Positions 53,153 to 61,777 are shown, numbered from the stretch's first letter. The stretch is 64,000 nucleotides of DNA from Oscillospiraceae bacterium (GCA_022835495.1 BQOK01000001.1:2728001-2792000), one strand, 5' to 3'. Notes: generated by a model from the letters alone, not told the origin. Translations and numbers: made by a program.

Positions 53153-53566
53153 ATGAGCAAAAGACCCTATCAACACCTGCCGCCGCTGGAACACAGGCCG
53201 GACGGCTCCCCCTACCGCATAACCCCGCCCCAGAAGAGACGAGCCAGCGGCCTGATACGCCGGGAGTGCTGCAACTGCGAGGACGGAAACTGCCTTGCGC
53301 TGGACGATGGCGACACCTGCGCCTGTCCGCAGATGATTTCGTTCTCCGTCTGCTGCAAGTGGTTCCGCTGGGCGGTCTTGCCGCTGGACAGGACGCTGGA
53401 AGCGGAGATTTACCGGGACAGGGACTTGAAACGCTGTGCGGAGTGCGGCGGTGTGTTCGTCCCGAAGTCCAACCGGGGCAAATACTGCCCGGACTGCGCC
53501 GCCAGAGTTCACAGGCGGCAGAAAACAGAAAGTGAACGGAAAAGGAGGTCTGCTGTGGACAGTTAA
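53153..53566 (+). CDS. Cysteine-rich VLP-type protein
   Basis: A 137-residue protein with 12 cysteines in two groups: CCNCEDGNC, then CACP and CCKWFRW-AVLPLD in the first half, and a CAECGGVFV...CPDC treble-clef-like zinc site in the second half. The CKWFRWAVLP segment is the mark of the cysteine-rich VLP family encoded next to Rep and Mob genes in Firmicute mobile elements. A role in DNA binding during replication or transfer is inferred from context. GGAGGG precedes the ATG. Confidence 0.85.
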   Translation: MSKRPYQHLPPLEHRPDGSPYRITPPQKRRASGLIRRECCNCEDGNCLALDDGDTCACPQMISFSVCCKWFRWAVLPLDRTLEAEIYRDRDLKRCAECGGVFVPKSNRGKYCPDCAARVHRRQKTESERKRRSAVDS

Positions 53567-53677
53567 GAGCGGGAAAAGCCTTGATTTGCAAGGCTCCGCA
53601 AGCCCTCAACCGGGGCGGCTGGTATCATTTATCATTCGCCCCGGAAAACGGGCCTCTAACCGTCCACAAAACACGCT

Positions 53678-54073
53678 ATGACAAACACGATTTATATTCA
53701 CCAGCCGGAAAAGGCGTTCAGTTTCACCCGGCTCCCCAATTTCCTTTTTGAAGCACCCACATTCCAGCCCTTGAGCAACGAAGCGAAGGTGCTGTATGCC
53801 TTTGTCCTGCGCCGGGCGGAGTTGTCCCGGAAGAACGGCTGGGCGGACGAGTACGGGCGGGTCTACCTGTACTACCCCATCTGCGAGGTGGTCGCTTTGC
53901 TCCGCTGCGGGCGGCAGAAAGCGGTCAACACCCTGCGGGAGTTGCAGTATGCGGGGCTGGTGGAAATCCAGAAACAGGGCTGTGGAAAACCCAACCGCAT
54001 TTACCCGAAATCCTATGAAGCGGTTCCAAACACCGACTTCAAGAAATCCGGTTATGGTACGCCGGAGGGCTGA
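53678..54073 (+). CDS. Replication initiator A N-terminal domain protein (short form)
   Basis: A 131-residue protein matching the RepA N-terminal winged-helix (FSFTRLPNFLFEAP, LSNEAKVLYAFVLRRAELS, DEYGRVYLYYPICEVVALL, RQKAVNTLRELQYAGLVEI). Usual RepA_N initiators of plasmids and integrative elements are clearly longer; here the frame stops after SGYGTPEG, and the following bases to about 54160 look like a decayed linker with stops. It is therefore a truncated initiator or a domain adapted to the element. No clear ribosome binding site is visible. Confidence 0.8.
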   Translation: MTNTIYIHQPEKAFSFTRLPNFLFEAPTFQPLSNEAKVLYAFVLRRAELSRKNGWADEYGRVYLYYPICEVVALLRCGRQKAVNTLRELQYAGLVEIQKQGCGKPNRIYPKSYEAVPNTDFKKSGYGTPEG

Positions 54074-54168
54074 AAACCGTACTTGGCGAGTACGAAAATC
54101 AATCCTCTTGAAGTACGGAAATCTGACGGTATATAGAAATACAGAGATTAAAACCATCTATTTACATT

Positions 54169-54232
54169 CATTCCATTCCAATCCTATCAGAGATATTTTC
54201 GGCGGGAAAACCCGCCGGAAAGGAATGGAATG
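54169..54232. repeat. Nested inverted repeat before the relaxase gene, candidate oriT
   Basis: CATTCCATTCC (54169-54179) pairs with GGAATGGAATG (54222-54232), enclosing the hairpin CGGCGGG-AAAA-CCCGCCG at 54200-54217. It lies directly upstream of the MobV-type relaxase start at 54247, the usual place for its nick region. It would also sequester the ribosome site at 54236-54242. Confidence 0.55.
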
Positions 54233-54246
54233 GGGAAAGGAGTTCA

Positions 54247-55191
54247 ATGGCACAACACGCAATTTTGCGATTTGAGAAGCACAAGGGCCACCCGGCGGGG
54301 CCGCTGGAAGCCCACCATGAACGGAAAAAGGAGCAGTACGCCAGCAACCCGGACATTGACACCAGCCGGAGCAAGTACAATTTCCACATCGTCAAGCCGG
54401 ATGGCCGCTACTACCATTTCATTCAGAGCCGCATCGAGCAGGCCAGATGCCGCACCCGCAAGGACAGCACTCGGTTTGTGGACACGCTGATTACCGCCAG
54501 CCCGGAGTTTTTCAAGGGCAAGTCCCCAAAGGAGATAGCGGCCTACTTCCAGAGGGCGGCGGACTTCCTCATTGACCGGGTGGGCCGGGAGAACATCGTT
54601 TCGGCTATGGTACACATGGATGAAAAAACGCCCCATCTGCACTTGGTCTTTGTGCCGCTGACAAAGGACAACCGCCTGTGCGCCAAAGAAATTATCGGCA
54701 ACCGGGCCAATCTGACGAAGTGGCAGGACGATTTTCACGCCTGTATGGTGGAGCAGTACCCCGACCTGGAGCGTGGGGAAAGCGCCAGCAAGACGGGCCG
54801 GAAGCATATCCCCACCCGGCTGTTCAAACAGGCGGTCAACCTCTCCAAACAGGCGAGGGCCATTGAAGCGGTTCTCTCCGGCATTACCCCGCTGAACGCC
54901 GGAAAGAAGAAAGAGGAAGCCCTCTCCATGCTGAAAAAGTGGTTTCCGCAGATGGAGAACTTCTCCGGGCAACTGAAAAAATACAAGGTCACAATCAATG
55001 ACTTGTTAGCGGAAAATGAAAAGCTGGAAGTCAGGGCAAAGGCCAGCGAAAAAGGCAAGATGAATGACACGATGGAACGGGCGAAGTTAAAAAGCGAACT
55101 GGACGATATGCGGCGGCTGGTTGACCGTATCCCGCCGGAGATTTTAGCGGAACTGAAACGGCAACAGCGGCAGCATGGAAAGGAAAGGTGA
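54247..55191 (+). CDS. MobV-family relaxase/mobilization protein
   Basis: A 314-residue relaxase of the Mob_Pre family. It opens with AILRFEKHKG, has an SKYNFHIVKPDGRYYHFI segment, and the metal-binding motif MVHMDEKTPHLHLVFVPL, the three-His signature of MobV enzymes that nick oriT and stay attached to the DNA 5' end. The C-terminal third is a charged coiled coil. Start follows AAAGGAG. It overlaps the next small gene by 17 bases. Confidence 0.92.
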   Translation: MAQHAILRFEKHKGHPAGPLEAHHERKKEQYASNPDIDTSRSKYNFHIVKPDGRYYHFIQSRIEQARCRTRKDSTRFVDTLITASPEFFKGKSPKEIAAYFQRAADFLIDRVGRENIVSAMVHMDEKTPHLHLVFVPLTKDNRLCAKEIIGNRANLTKWQDDFHACMVEQYPDLERGESASKTGRKHIPTRLFKQAVNLSKQARAIEAVLSGITPLNAGKKKEEALSMLKKWFPQMENFSGQLKKYKVTINDLLAENEKLEVRAKASEKGKMNDTMERAKLKSELDDMRRLVDRIPPEILAELKRQQRQHGKER

Positions 55192-55387
55192 TCTTATAAG
55201 TAATATCAGATACAAAAAGGAAATCGAAATCGTGACTTTTCAGGGAAAGGAAATCACACTGGAAAATCTCTCCCCGGTGTTCACGCCGGAACAGGAAGCA
55301 GCCAAACGCCGGGAACTGGAACAGCAGCTTTATGAGGTGTTCCGCAAGTACGCCGACAAGCGGGAGAGTGAGGAAGCCGGGACATAA
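55175..55387 (+). CDS. Small mobile-element protein downstream of the relaxase
   Basis: A 70-residue protein. It contains a short beta strand (KEIEIVTFQGKEITLENL), then a charged helix PEQEAAKRRELEQQLYEVFRK. It overlaps the relaxase end by 17 bases. Similar small genes sit between mob and recombinase genes in many such elements, but I do not recognise a named family. The start codon is uncertain because of the overlap. Confidence 0.65.
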   Translation: MERKGDLISNIRYKKEIEIVTFQGKEITLENLSPVFTPEQEAAKRRELEQQLYEVFRKYADKRESEEAGT

Positions 55388-55405
55388 GGTTTTCCAAACC
55401 CATCA

Positions 55406-55434
55406 TTGATTTGCGGGGCTGCTGGCGGTATAAT
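55406..55434 (+). promoter_or_regulatory. Promoter of the serine recombinase gene
   Basis: TTGATT (55406-55411), 17-base spacer, TATAAT (55429-55434), about 48 bases before the ATG. Confidence 0.8.
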
Positions 55435-55481
55435 AGAACTGTCAGCAGCTCCGTTTCTTTTTTAAGAAAAGGAGCGACAAT

Positions 55482-56993
55482 ATGAACAATCGGATAGACG
55501 CAATCTATGCAAGACAATCGGTAGACAAAAAGGACAGCATTTCCATTGAAAGCCAGATTGAATTTTGCAAATACGAGTTGAAAGGCGGTAACTGCAAGGA
55601 ATACACAGACAAAGGGTACAGCGGCAAGAACACAGACCGTCCGAAGTTTCAAGAACTGGTGCGGGACATCAAGCGGGGCTTGATTGCAAAGGTCGTGGTT
55701 TACAAGCTCGACCGTATCAGCCGTTCCATTCTGGACTTTGCCAACATGATGGAGCTGTTCCAGCAGTACAATGTGGAGTTTGTGTCCTCTACGGAAAAGT
55801 TTGATACCTCCACGCCGATGGGACGGGCCATGCTGAATATCTGTATCGTGTTCGCCCAGCTTGAACGGGAAACGATACAGAAGCGGGTAACGGACGCTTA
55901 CTACTCCCGCAGTCAGCGGGGCTTTAAGATGGGCGGGAAAGCCCCTTACGGCTTCCATACGGAGCCTATCAAGATGGACGGTATCAACACAAAGAAGCTG
56001 GTGGTAAACCCGGAGGAAGCGGCCAATATCCGGCTGATGTTTGAGATGTACGCCCAGCCCACAACTTCCTACGGGGACATTACCCGGTACTTTGCCGAAC
56101 AGGGGATTTTGTTCCATGGCAAAGAGCTGATACGCCCCACGCTGGCGCAGATGTTACGCAATCCTGTCTATGTGCAGGCAGACCTTGATGTGTACGAATT
56201 TTTCAAAAGTCAAGGTACAGTCATTGTCAATGACGTTGCCGATTTTACGGGCATGAACGGCTGCTATCTGTATCAAGGGCGAGATGTAAAGGCCAGCAAG
56301 AAAAACGACTTAAAAGACCAAATGCTGGTACTGGCTCCCCATGAGGGTATCGTCCCCTCCGACACCTGGCTGACCTGCCGCAAGAAGCTGATGAACAACA
56401 TGAAAATCCAGTCTGCCCGGAAAGCCACCCACACATGGCTGGCAGGAAAAATCAAGTGCGGGAATTGCGGGTATGCTCTTATGAGTATCTACAATCCCTC
56501 CGGCAAACAGTATCTCCGCTGCACGAAACGGCTGGACAATAAAAGCTGTCCTGGCTGTGGGAAAATCATCACTTCGGAACTGGAAGCGGTTGTTTATCAG
56601 CAGATGGTAAAGAAGCTGGCAAGCTACAAGACGCTGACAGGAAAAAAGAAAGCGGCAAAGGCAAACCCGAAAATCACCGCCCTGCAAGTGGAACTTGCCC
56701 ATGTAGACAGCGAGATTGAAAAGCTGGTGGACAGTCTGACGGGGGCAAACAATGTCCTGTTCTCCTATGTGAATGTGAAGATAGCGGAACTGGACGGGCG
56801 CAAGCAGGAACTTCTGGCAAGGATAGCGGAGTTGACTGTGGAGGCCATCAGCCCGGAACAGGTCAGCCAGATTTCCGGCTACCTCGATACCTGGGAGAAT
56901 GTATCTTTTGATGACAAGCGGCGTGTGGTGGATTTGATGATCACCACCATAGCCGCCACAAGCGACAGCTTGAACATCACATGGAAAATCTGA
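55482..56993 (+). CDS. Large serine recombinase (site-specific integrase of the mobile element)
   Basis: A 503-residue recombinase. Residues 1-150 are the resolvase catalytic domain with nucleophile Ser13 in YARQS, KLDRISRS (Arg residues of the active site) and ERETIQKRV. A recombinase domain follows (KAPYGFH, EAANIRLMFEMYA), then a zinc ribbon with CGNCGYAL and CPGCGK, and a coiled coil (about 395-450) typical of the large serine integrases. It would catalyse integration and excision at the ends described at 49438 and 57040. It ends 45 bases inside the right end. A good ribosome site AAAGGAG precedes it. Confidence 0.95.
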   Translation: MNNRIDAIYARQSVDKKDSISIESQIEFCKYELKGGNCKEYTDKGYSGKNTDRPKFQELVRDIKRGLIAKVVVYKLDRISRSILDFANMMELFQQYNVEFVSSTEKFDTSTPMGRAMLNICIVFAQLERETIQKRVTDAYYSRSQRGFKMGGKAPYGFHTEPIKMDGINTKKLVVNPEEAANIRLMFEMYAQPTTSYGDITRYFAEQGILFHGKELIRPTLAQMLRNPVYVQADLDVYEFFKSQGTVIVNDVADFTGMNGCYLYQGRDVKASKKNDLKDQMLVLAPHEGIVPSDTWLTCRKKLMNNMKIQSARKATHTWLAGKIKCGNCGYALMSIYNPSGKQYLRCTKRLDNKSCPGCGKIITSELEAVVYQQMVKKLASYKTLTGKKKAAKANPKITALQVELAHVDSEIEKLVDSLTGANNVLFSYVNVKIAELDGRKQELLARIAELTVEAISPEQVSQISGYLDTWENVSFDDKRRVVDLMITTIAATSDSLNITWKI

Positions 56994-57094
56994 CTGGCGG
57001 CACCCCTCCCGTCAGATACCTACCCTGTGTAGTCCCTTGTAAACTGTACTTTGTTACTATAAAAAGAACTATGTAAGAAATGAGGTGGGCGCAG

Positions 57095-58687
57095 GTGCGC
57101 AAAACCTTTGGGGCTCTGGCCGGTTGCCTCTTTTTCACGCTTTTTCTGACCGGCTGCGGCAGCCAGATCAATTTCACCTGGACGGTAGACCGGGTGCCGC
57201 AGAATCTTGATCCACAGCTTGCCGCCGAAAGCCCGGAGCTGATCGCCGTGGCAAACCTTTACAGCGGCCTGACCCGCCTGGACGAGGCCGGCCAGCCTCA
57301 GCTGGACTGCGCTTCGGCCTATACCGTAAGCCCGGATGGCCTGACCTATACCTTCACCCTGAAAGAGGGCCTGGGCTACGCCAGGTCCGGCGGCCAGGAC
57401 GGGGGCTACGCCCTCACCGCGCACGACTTTGTGTTTGCGTTCCGCCGTATCTTCCGGGCCGAGACCGCCAGCCCATACACCAGCACCTTTGCCCTCCTTC
57501 AGAACAGCCAGGCCGTGCTGGCGGGCGAAGCGCCCGAGAGTGCGCTGGGGGTCAGCGCGCCCAGCGATACCACCTTCGTTCTGCAGCTCTCCACACCGGA
57601 CCCGGAGCTGCTGCAAAAGTTGGCCCTGCCCGGTGCAATGCCCTGCAACGAGGCATTTTTCGACAGCACCCAGGGCGCCTATGGCCTGAACCGGTCCGCC
57701 ACCCTGACAAACGGCCCGTTCTATCTGTACAACTGGAATACAAACGGCCTGTTTTTGCGGCGCGCCGCACAGGGCGACCGGGTGACCAGCCTGCGCCTGG
57801 TCCTGAACAGCACCGCCGCCGCCACCAGCTCCCCGGGATCGGGCTCCGGGTCCGGTGCCGTCTCCCAGCCCCTTACCGGCGCCGAGCTGGTGCTGGCGGG
57901 CAAGGCCACCGCCGCCCTGAGCGACAGCACCGAGGCCGGCTCTCTTGCTTCCCTGCCCTACACGGCCACCACCTGGGCGTTGGCGTTCAACTGTGAAAAC
58001 GAGCTGCTGGCCCAGCCGCAGCTGCGGGCGGCGCTGGCCGCCAGCGCCCGTGCCGCCGCCCCGGACCTGCCCGCAGAGTTTGCGGTGGCCGACGGCCTGG
58101 TCCCCCCTGCCGTCACCGCGCAGGGCGAGCCCTACCGCCAGGCGGCAGGCAGCGCCCTGCCCGCTTATGGGGATCCCGCGGCCCTGTGCCGCGAAGGGCT
58201 GGCCGCGGCGGGCGCGAACCGCTTTTCCGGCATCACGGTGCTGCTGCCCCAGGGGCAGCCCTACCGCAGCCTGGCGGGCTCGCTGAACCAGCAGTGGCAA
58301 AAACAGCTGGGCGCCTGGTCGGCCTATTTCTCCCTGGAGGAGCTGCCCCCCGACCAACTGGCCGCACGGGTGGCGGCGGGCGATTACCAGATCGCCCTGC
58401 TGCCCTTCTCCCCCTCCAGCGACAGCGCGCTGGAAGTGCTGGAGCAGGTGGGCCTCTCCCACTGGAACAGCCCGGACTTCGAGGCGGCCCTGGCAGCGCT
58501 GCGCACGGGCGGCGGCAACTCCCCCGCCCTCCTGGCGCAGGCCGAACGGCTGGCCCTGGGCGAGGCGGCCGTTGTGCCCCTGTGGTATCACAGCCAGGCG
58601 CTGCTGGTGCAGCCCGGGGTGCGGGGCCTGGTCTTCCGCCCCTTCGGCCCTGTGCTGGATCTGACCTGGGCCACCTTAAAAGAATAA
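57095..58687 (+). CDS. Peptide-type ABC solute-binding lipoprotein (SBP_bac_5)
   Basis: A 530-residue family-5 binding protein. The signal (LAGCLFFTLFLTGC) has a lipobox ending LTGCGS. The binding fold starts with NLDPQLAAESPELIAVANLYSGL and YTFTLKEGLG, and continues with the YALTAHDFVFAFRRIF segment. It probably captures peptides. The GTG at 57095 is chosen because GAGGTGG lies just before it; an ATG at 57080 opens the same frame. The gene stands alone, without permease or ATPase. Its start lies about 55 bases downstream of the mobile element right end, so its promoter may have been displaced. Confidence 0.88.
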   Translation: MRKTFGALAGCLFFTLFLTGCGSQINFTWTVDRVPQNLDPQLAAESPELIAVANLYSGLTRLDEAGQPQLDCASAYTVSPDGLTYTFTLKEGLGYARSGGQDGGYALTAHDFVFAFRRIFRAETASPYTSTFALLQNSQAVLAGEAPESALGVSAPSDTTFVLQLSTPDPELLQKLALPGAMPCNEAFFDSTQGAYGLNRSATLTNGPFYLYNWNTNGLFLRRAAQGDRVTSLRLVLNSTAAATSSPGSGSGSGAVSQPLTGAELVLAGKATAALSDSTEAGSLASLPYTATTWALAFNCENELLAQPQLRAALAASARAAAPDLPAEFAVADGLVPPAVTAQGEPYRQAAGSALPAYGDPAALCREGLAAAGANRFSGITVLLPQGQPYRSLAGSLNQQWQKQLGAWSAYFSLEELPPDQLAARVAAGDYQIALLPFSPSSDSALEVLEQVGLSHWNSPDFEAALAALRTGGGNSPALLAQAERLALGEAAVVPLWYHSQALLVQPGVRGLVFRPFGPVLDLTWATLKE

Positions 58688-58690
58688 CAG

Positions 58691-58729
58691 GCGAAGGGCC
58701 GCCGGATTGTAAATCCGGCGGCCCTTCGC
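58691..58729. terminator. Bidirectional terminator
   Basis: An 18-base perfect stem (58691-58708 with 58712-58729) lies between the lipoprotein gene and the convergent methyltransferase gene. Confidence 0.85.
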
Positions 58730-58731
58730 TT

Positions 58732-59307
58732 TCAGCTTTTCCCCCAATACCGGCGGGTGCGGGCGCGGTAGCTCTGGTAAGCAGCGCCAAAGGTTTCACC
58801 CAGCCAGGCTTCCTCCTGCAGGATCTGCAGGTGCAGCATCAAAACGGCAAACAGCGCAAAGGCCAGGTGCAGCCAGTTGAAAAACCAGAGCAGCAGCCCC
58901 AAATAAACAAGATCAAACCCCAGGAAGGCAGGGTTGCGGCTGTGGGCATAGACCCCGCCCGTGACCAGCGCCGTATCTTTTTCTGCGGGGATACCGGCCC
59001 GCCAGCTGCCTCCCAGGCCCCGCACCGCGGCCAGAAAAACGGCGCAGCCCAAAAGGCACAGGGCCAGCCCCGCCGCAAAGCGCGCCGGGCCGGCGGGCCC
59101 GCCCAGCAGGATGCTGGCCGCCTCCGCAGGCACGATGGACAGGGTGGCCGCGCCCAGCAGCCGTTCCACCAGCAGGGTCCCCGCGGTTTTATCGCCCCGG
59201 CCGATCTGGTTGGTGCGCACGCCCTGCCGGCGCTGGGCGAGCTGCTTTGAAAAATAGATCGCATAAAATACCGCCATGCACAGCAGCGCCAAAAATTTCT
59301 GGTACAT
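58732..59307 (-). CDS. Isoprenylcysteine carboxyl methyltransferase-like membrane protein
   Basis: A 191-residue protein with about four or five helices. The C-terminal half holds the ICMT/PEMT core: TGGVYAHSRNPAFLGFDLVYLG, then EEAWLGETFGAAYQSYRARTRRYW, which form the SAM site. Bacterial members methylate small hydrophobic carboxylates or phospholipids; the actual substrate is unknown. The start MYQKFLAL at 59307 follows GGGAGAGG. It follows the Zn/Cd ATPase, separated by a hairpin with T5 tail, so it may be partly co-transcribed. Confidence 0.82.
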   Translation of the reverse strand: MYQKFLALLCMAVFYAIYFSKQLAQRRQGVRTNQIGRGDKTAGTLLVERLLGAATLSIVPAEAASILLGGPAGPARFAAGLALCLLGCAVFLAAVRGLGGSWRAGIPAEKDTALVTGGVYAHSRNPAFLGFDLVYLGLLLWFFNWLHLAFALFAVLMLHLQILQEEAWLGETFGAAYQSYRARTRRYWGKS

Positions 59308-59322
59308 ACGCCTCTCCCTTTT

Positions 59323-59360
59323 TAAAAACGACCCCGGCCCTGGAATGCAGGGCCGGGGCC
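59323..59360 (-). terminator. Terminator of the metal ATPase gene
   Basis: CCCCGGCCCT/AGGGCCGGGG stem (59332-59341 with 59349-59358) followed on the minus strand by TCGTTTTTAAAA. Confidence 0.8.
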
Positions 59361-59372
59361 GTATCTGTTCGG

Positions 59373-61445
59373 TCAGGGCTTTGCAAAGACCGCCCGGGCG
59401 GCATTGGCCACCGCGATCAGCGCCACGCCCACATCCGCAAAAATGGCCAGCCACATAGGGGTCATGCCAAAGGCCGCCAGCGCCAGAACCACCAGCTTTA
59501 CCCCCAGGGCAAACACGATGTTTTGCAGCACAATGCTGCGGGTGGCCCGGGCAATGCGGATGGCGCTGCCGATCTTTTCCACCTCGTCGGTCATAAGCAC
59601 CAGGTCGGCAGCCTCAATGGCCGCGTCGCTGCCCACGCCGCCCATGGCCACGCCCACGTCCGCGCGGGCCAGCAGCGGCGCGTCGTTGATGCCGTCGCCG
59701 GTGTAAAGGGTCACGCCCTCCACGTCTTTTGTCAGTTCTTCAAAGGCTGCCACCTTGTCCTGCGGCAGCAAGCCCGCTTTGTAGCCGTCCAGGCCCACGG
59801 CCTCCGCCACCTCTTTTGCCACGCCCTCCCGGTCGCCGGTCAGCATGAACAGTTTCTTCACCCCCAGCTCCCGCAGGCGGGCCACCGCCTCCTTGGCGCC
59901 GGGTTTTACCTCATCCCGGATCAGCAGGCTGCCCAGGTATTGGGAGCCGCGCGCCACCAAAAGCAGGGTGCCGGCCCCTCTGCCGCCGGAAAAATCGCCC
60001 GCGGCGCCGGCCTTTTCCATCAGGCGCGCGTTGCCCGCATAGTATACGCCCTGTTCGGTGTGGGCGGCCACGCCCATGCCGGCCAGTTCTTCGTAGGCAG
60101 TGATGGGGCCGCCGGGGTCTTGGTCGGCGCAGTACCTGCGCACCGACACCGCAATGGGGTGCCCGGAGCTGCGCTCACACAGGGCGGCGGCAGCCAGCAG
60201 TTCCCCTTCCTCCACCCCCGGCGCCGGCAGCACGCGGCTCACGGCAAATTCGCCCAGGGTCAGGGTGCCGGTCTTGTCGAACACCACGGCTTTGGGGGCG
60301 CGCAGCCGGTCCACCACGTCGCCGCCCTTGACCAGAATACCGTTGCGGGCCGCGCCGCCAATGCCGCCCATAAAACTTACCGGGATGCTGAGCACCAGTG
60401 CGCAGGGGCAGCTCACCACCAGGAACACAAGCCCCCGGTACAGCCAGTCGCTGAAGGTGGCCCAGCCGGTGAAAAAGGGCGGCACAAACACGATCAGCGC
60501 CGCAAGCGCCATGACCGCCGGCGTATAAATCCGGGCGAACTTGGTGATGAACTGTTCCGCCTTCGCCTTTTTGTCGCCCGCCTCGCTCACCAGATCCAGG
60601 ATCTTCTGCACGGTGGAATCGCCGTAAACGGCGGTCACCTGTGCGGTCAGCAGGCCGGAAAGGTTTACGCTGCCGCTGGCCAGCGCCGCGCCGGGCGCGG
60701 CGGCCACAGGCACACTCTCGCCGGTCAGGGCGCTGGCATCCACAGCGCTCTCACCGTCGGTCACGGTGCAGTCCAGCGGCACCCGCTCGCCGGGGCGGAT
60801 GCGGATGAGCTGGCCCACCGCCACCTCGCCGGGGTCCACCCTGCGCTCGCTGCCGTTTTCATAGAGCACCGCAAAGTCCGGCCGAATGTCCATCAGGCCG
60901 GCGATGTTTTTGCGGCTGCGGCTCACGGCCAGATCCTGCAGCAGCTCGCCCACCCGGTAAAAGATGATCACGGCCACCGCCTCGGACATATCGCCGATAG
61001 CGAACGCCCCCAGCGAGGCCACCGCCATCAAAAAGTTTTCGTCAAAAATTCTGCCGCGGGTGATGTTTTTCAGCGCGCTCCACAGGATTCCGTGGCCCGC
61101 CAGCAGGTAGGCCGCCAGGTAAACCGCCACGGCCGGCCAGCCGGCCGCAAAATGCCCCAGCACCAGCAGGGCAATGGCCCCCGCCACCTGCCAGGCAGTG
61201 CCCACTGCCTCGCTCTTTTCCACCCCGGCCCCGTGGTCGTGGCCGCAGCCGCAGCCATCCTCGTGGCCGTGCTCGTGCCCGTGCCCGCAGCCGCATTCGC
61301 CGCCGTGGCCGTGGCCATGCTCGTGCCCATGCTGGTGGCTGCCGTGTTCCCCGTGCCCATGCTCTTCATGGCAGTGCTCCTGTCCGTGCCCACAGCAGCC
61401 TTCCTGCCCTGCGGCCGCGCAGTGTTTGTGTTTGTTTGCTTCCAT
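59373..61445 (-). CDS. Zn/Cd-type P1B ATPase with His-rich N-terminus
   Basis: A 690-residue metal exporter. The first 75 residues are a His/Gly/Cys-rich metal-binding tail (repeated HGHEHGHGHG and CGHGH segments) with no ferredoxin-like HMA domain. The core has VVSCPCALVLSIP (the metal site CPC), phosphorylation motif VFDKTGTL, the His-Pro pair SSGHPIAV and TGDGINDAPLL. The last helices contain KLVVLALAAFG and WLAIFADVGVALIAVANAAR, which match the Zn/Cd/Pb subgroup (P1B-2) rather than copper pumps. It lies behind a CsoR-type repressor, 30 bases downstream of its stop. Confidence 0.93.
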   Translation of the reverse strand: MEANKHKHCAAAGQEGCCGHGQEHCHEEHGHGEHGSHQHGHEHGHGHGGECGCGHGHEHGHEDGCGCGHDHGAGVEKSEAVGTAWQVAGAIALLVLGHFAAGWPAVAVYLAAYLLAGHGILWSALKNITRGRIFDENFLMAVASLGAFAIGDMSEAVAVIIFYRVGELLQDLAVSRSRKNIAGLMDIRPDFAVLYENGSERRVDPGEVAVGQLIRIRPGERVPLDCTVTDGESAVDASALTGESVPVAAAPGAALASGSVNLSGLLTAQVTAVYGDSTVQKILDLVSEAGDKKAKAEQFITKFARIYTPAVMALAALIVFVPPFFTGWATFSDWLYRGLVFLVVSCPCALVLSIPVSFMGGIGGAARNGILVKGGDVVDRLRAPKAVVFDKTGTLTLGEFAVSRVLPAPGVEEGELLAAAALCERSSGHPIAVSVRRYCADQDPGGPITAYEELAGMGVAAHTEQGVYYAGNARLMEKAGAAGDFSGGRGAGTLLLVARGSQYLGSLLIRDEVKPGAKEAVARLRELGVKKLFMLTGDREGVAKEVAEAVGLDGYKAGLLPQDKVAAFEELTKDVEGVTLYTGDGINDAPLLARADVGVAMGGVGSDAAIEAADLVLMTDEVEKIGSAIRIARATRSIVLQNIVFALGVKLVVLALAAFGMTPMWLAIFADVGVALIAVANAARAVFAKP

Positions 61446-61475
61446 CGTCTGCTCTCCCTTTCCCTGCGTGTTGCC

Positions 61476-61742
61476 TTATTTCAGCTTGGCAAACTGGTCA
61501 ATGGCGGCTTTCAGTTCCTCCAGGGTTTCGTCCGTGTCGGTGCCGTTCACCACACAGTGCTCCAGATGTTCGGTCAGGATCAGCTTTGCAACCTGGGTCA
61601 CGGCGCTGCTCACGCTGGAAAGCTGGGTAAGCAGGTCGCCGCAGGGGCGGCCGCTCTGCACCATTTCACGGATGCCGTTCACCTGGCCGCTGATGCGGGC
61701 CAGGCGGCGGGTCACGTCGGCGGAATGCTTGCAATCAGACAT
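61476..61742 (-). CDS. csoR: CsoR/FrmR-family metal-sensing repressor
   Basis: An 88-residue helical repressor. The first helix carries HSADVTRRLARISGQVNGI, typical of the family. The metal triad Cys34, His59 and Cys63 (GRPCGDLL, EHLEHCVV) has the spacing of the Cu(I) sensor CsoR of Mycobacterium (Cys36, His61, Cys65). AGGAGG before an ATG at 61742 favours that start over an alternative six bases upstream. It is co-transcribed with a Zn/Cd-type ATPase and controlled by two adjacent G/C-tract palindromes, so its metal specificity is not obvious. The symbol is used in the family sense. Confidence 0.9.
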   Translation of the reverse strand: MSDCKHSADVTRRLARISGQVNGIREMVQSGRPCGDLLTQLSSVSSAVTQVAKLILTEHLEHCVVNGTDTDETLEELKAAIDQFAKLK

Positions 61743-61777
61743 ATTCAAGTCCTCCTGTAAAAGTTTGTGTTTCGTTC

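Larger units (their letters stand above)
49438..57039 (+). mobile_element. Integrated mobilizable element of about 7.6 kb with serine recombinase
   Basis: The two ends carry oppositely oriented copies of CAAGG-ACTACAC: CAAGGAACTACACGCAG at 49440-49456 and, complemented, CAAGGGACTACACAG at 57039-57025. Each abuts a TA (49438-49439 and 57040-57041). Outside it the host flanks read GGTCAGTT and AACTGTAC, also inverted. This is the pattern left by a large serine recombinase: attL = B-TA-P', attR = P-TA-B'. Cargo is an MFS exporter; mobility functions are a MobV-like relaxase, a RepA N-domain protein and the recombinase. No conjugation genes are present, so transfer needs a helper element. Base composition between about 50.2 and 53.0 kb is visibly more AT-rich than the host. 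Confidence 0.9.

Noticed and set aside
49438-57041. Insertion sequence with terminal inverted repeats
   Set aside because: The inverted ends look like IS repeats, but there is no DDE transposase and no flanking target duplication. The serine recombinase and attachment-site symmetry explain them better.
59247-61760. Open frame of about 837 codons antisense to the metal ATPase
   Set aside because: Antisense to a canonical P1B ATPase and its repressor; low-complexity repeats mirror the His-rich tail.
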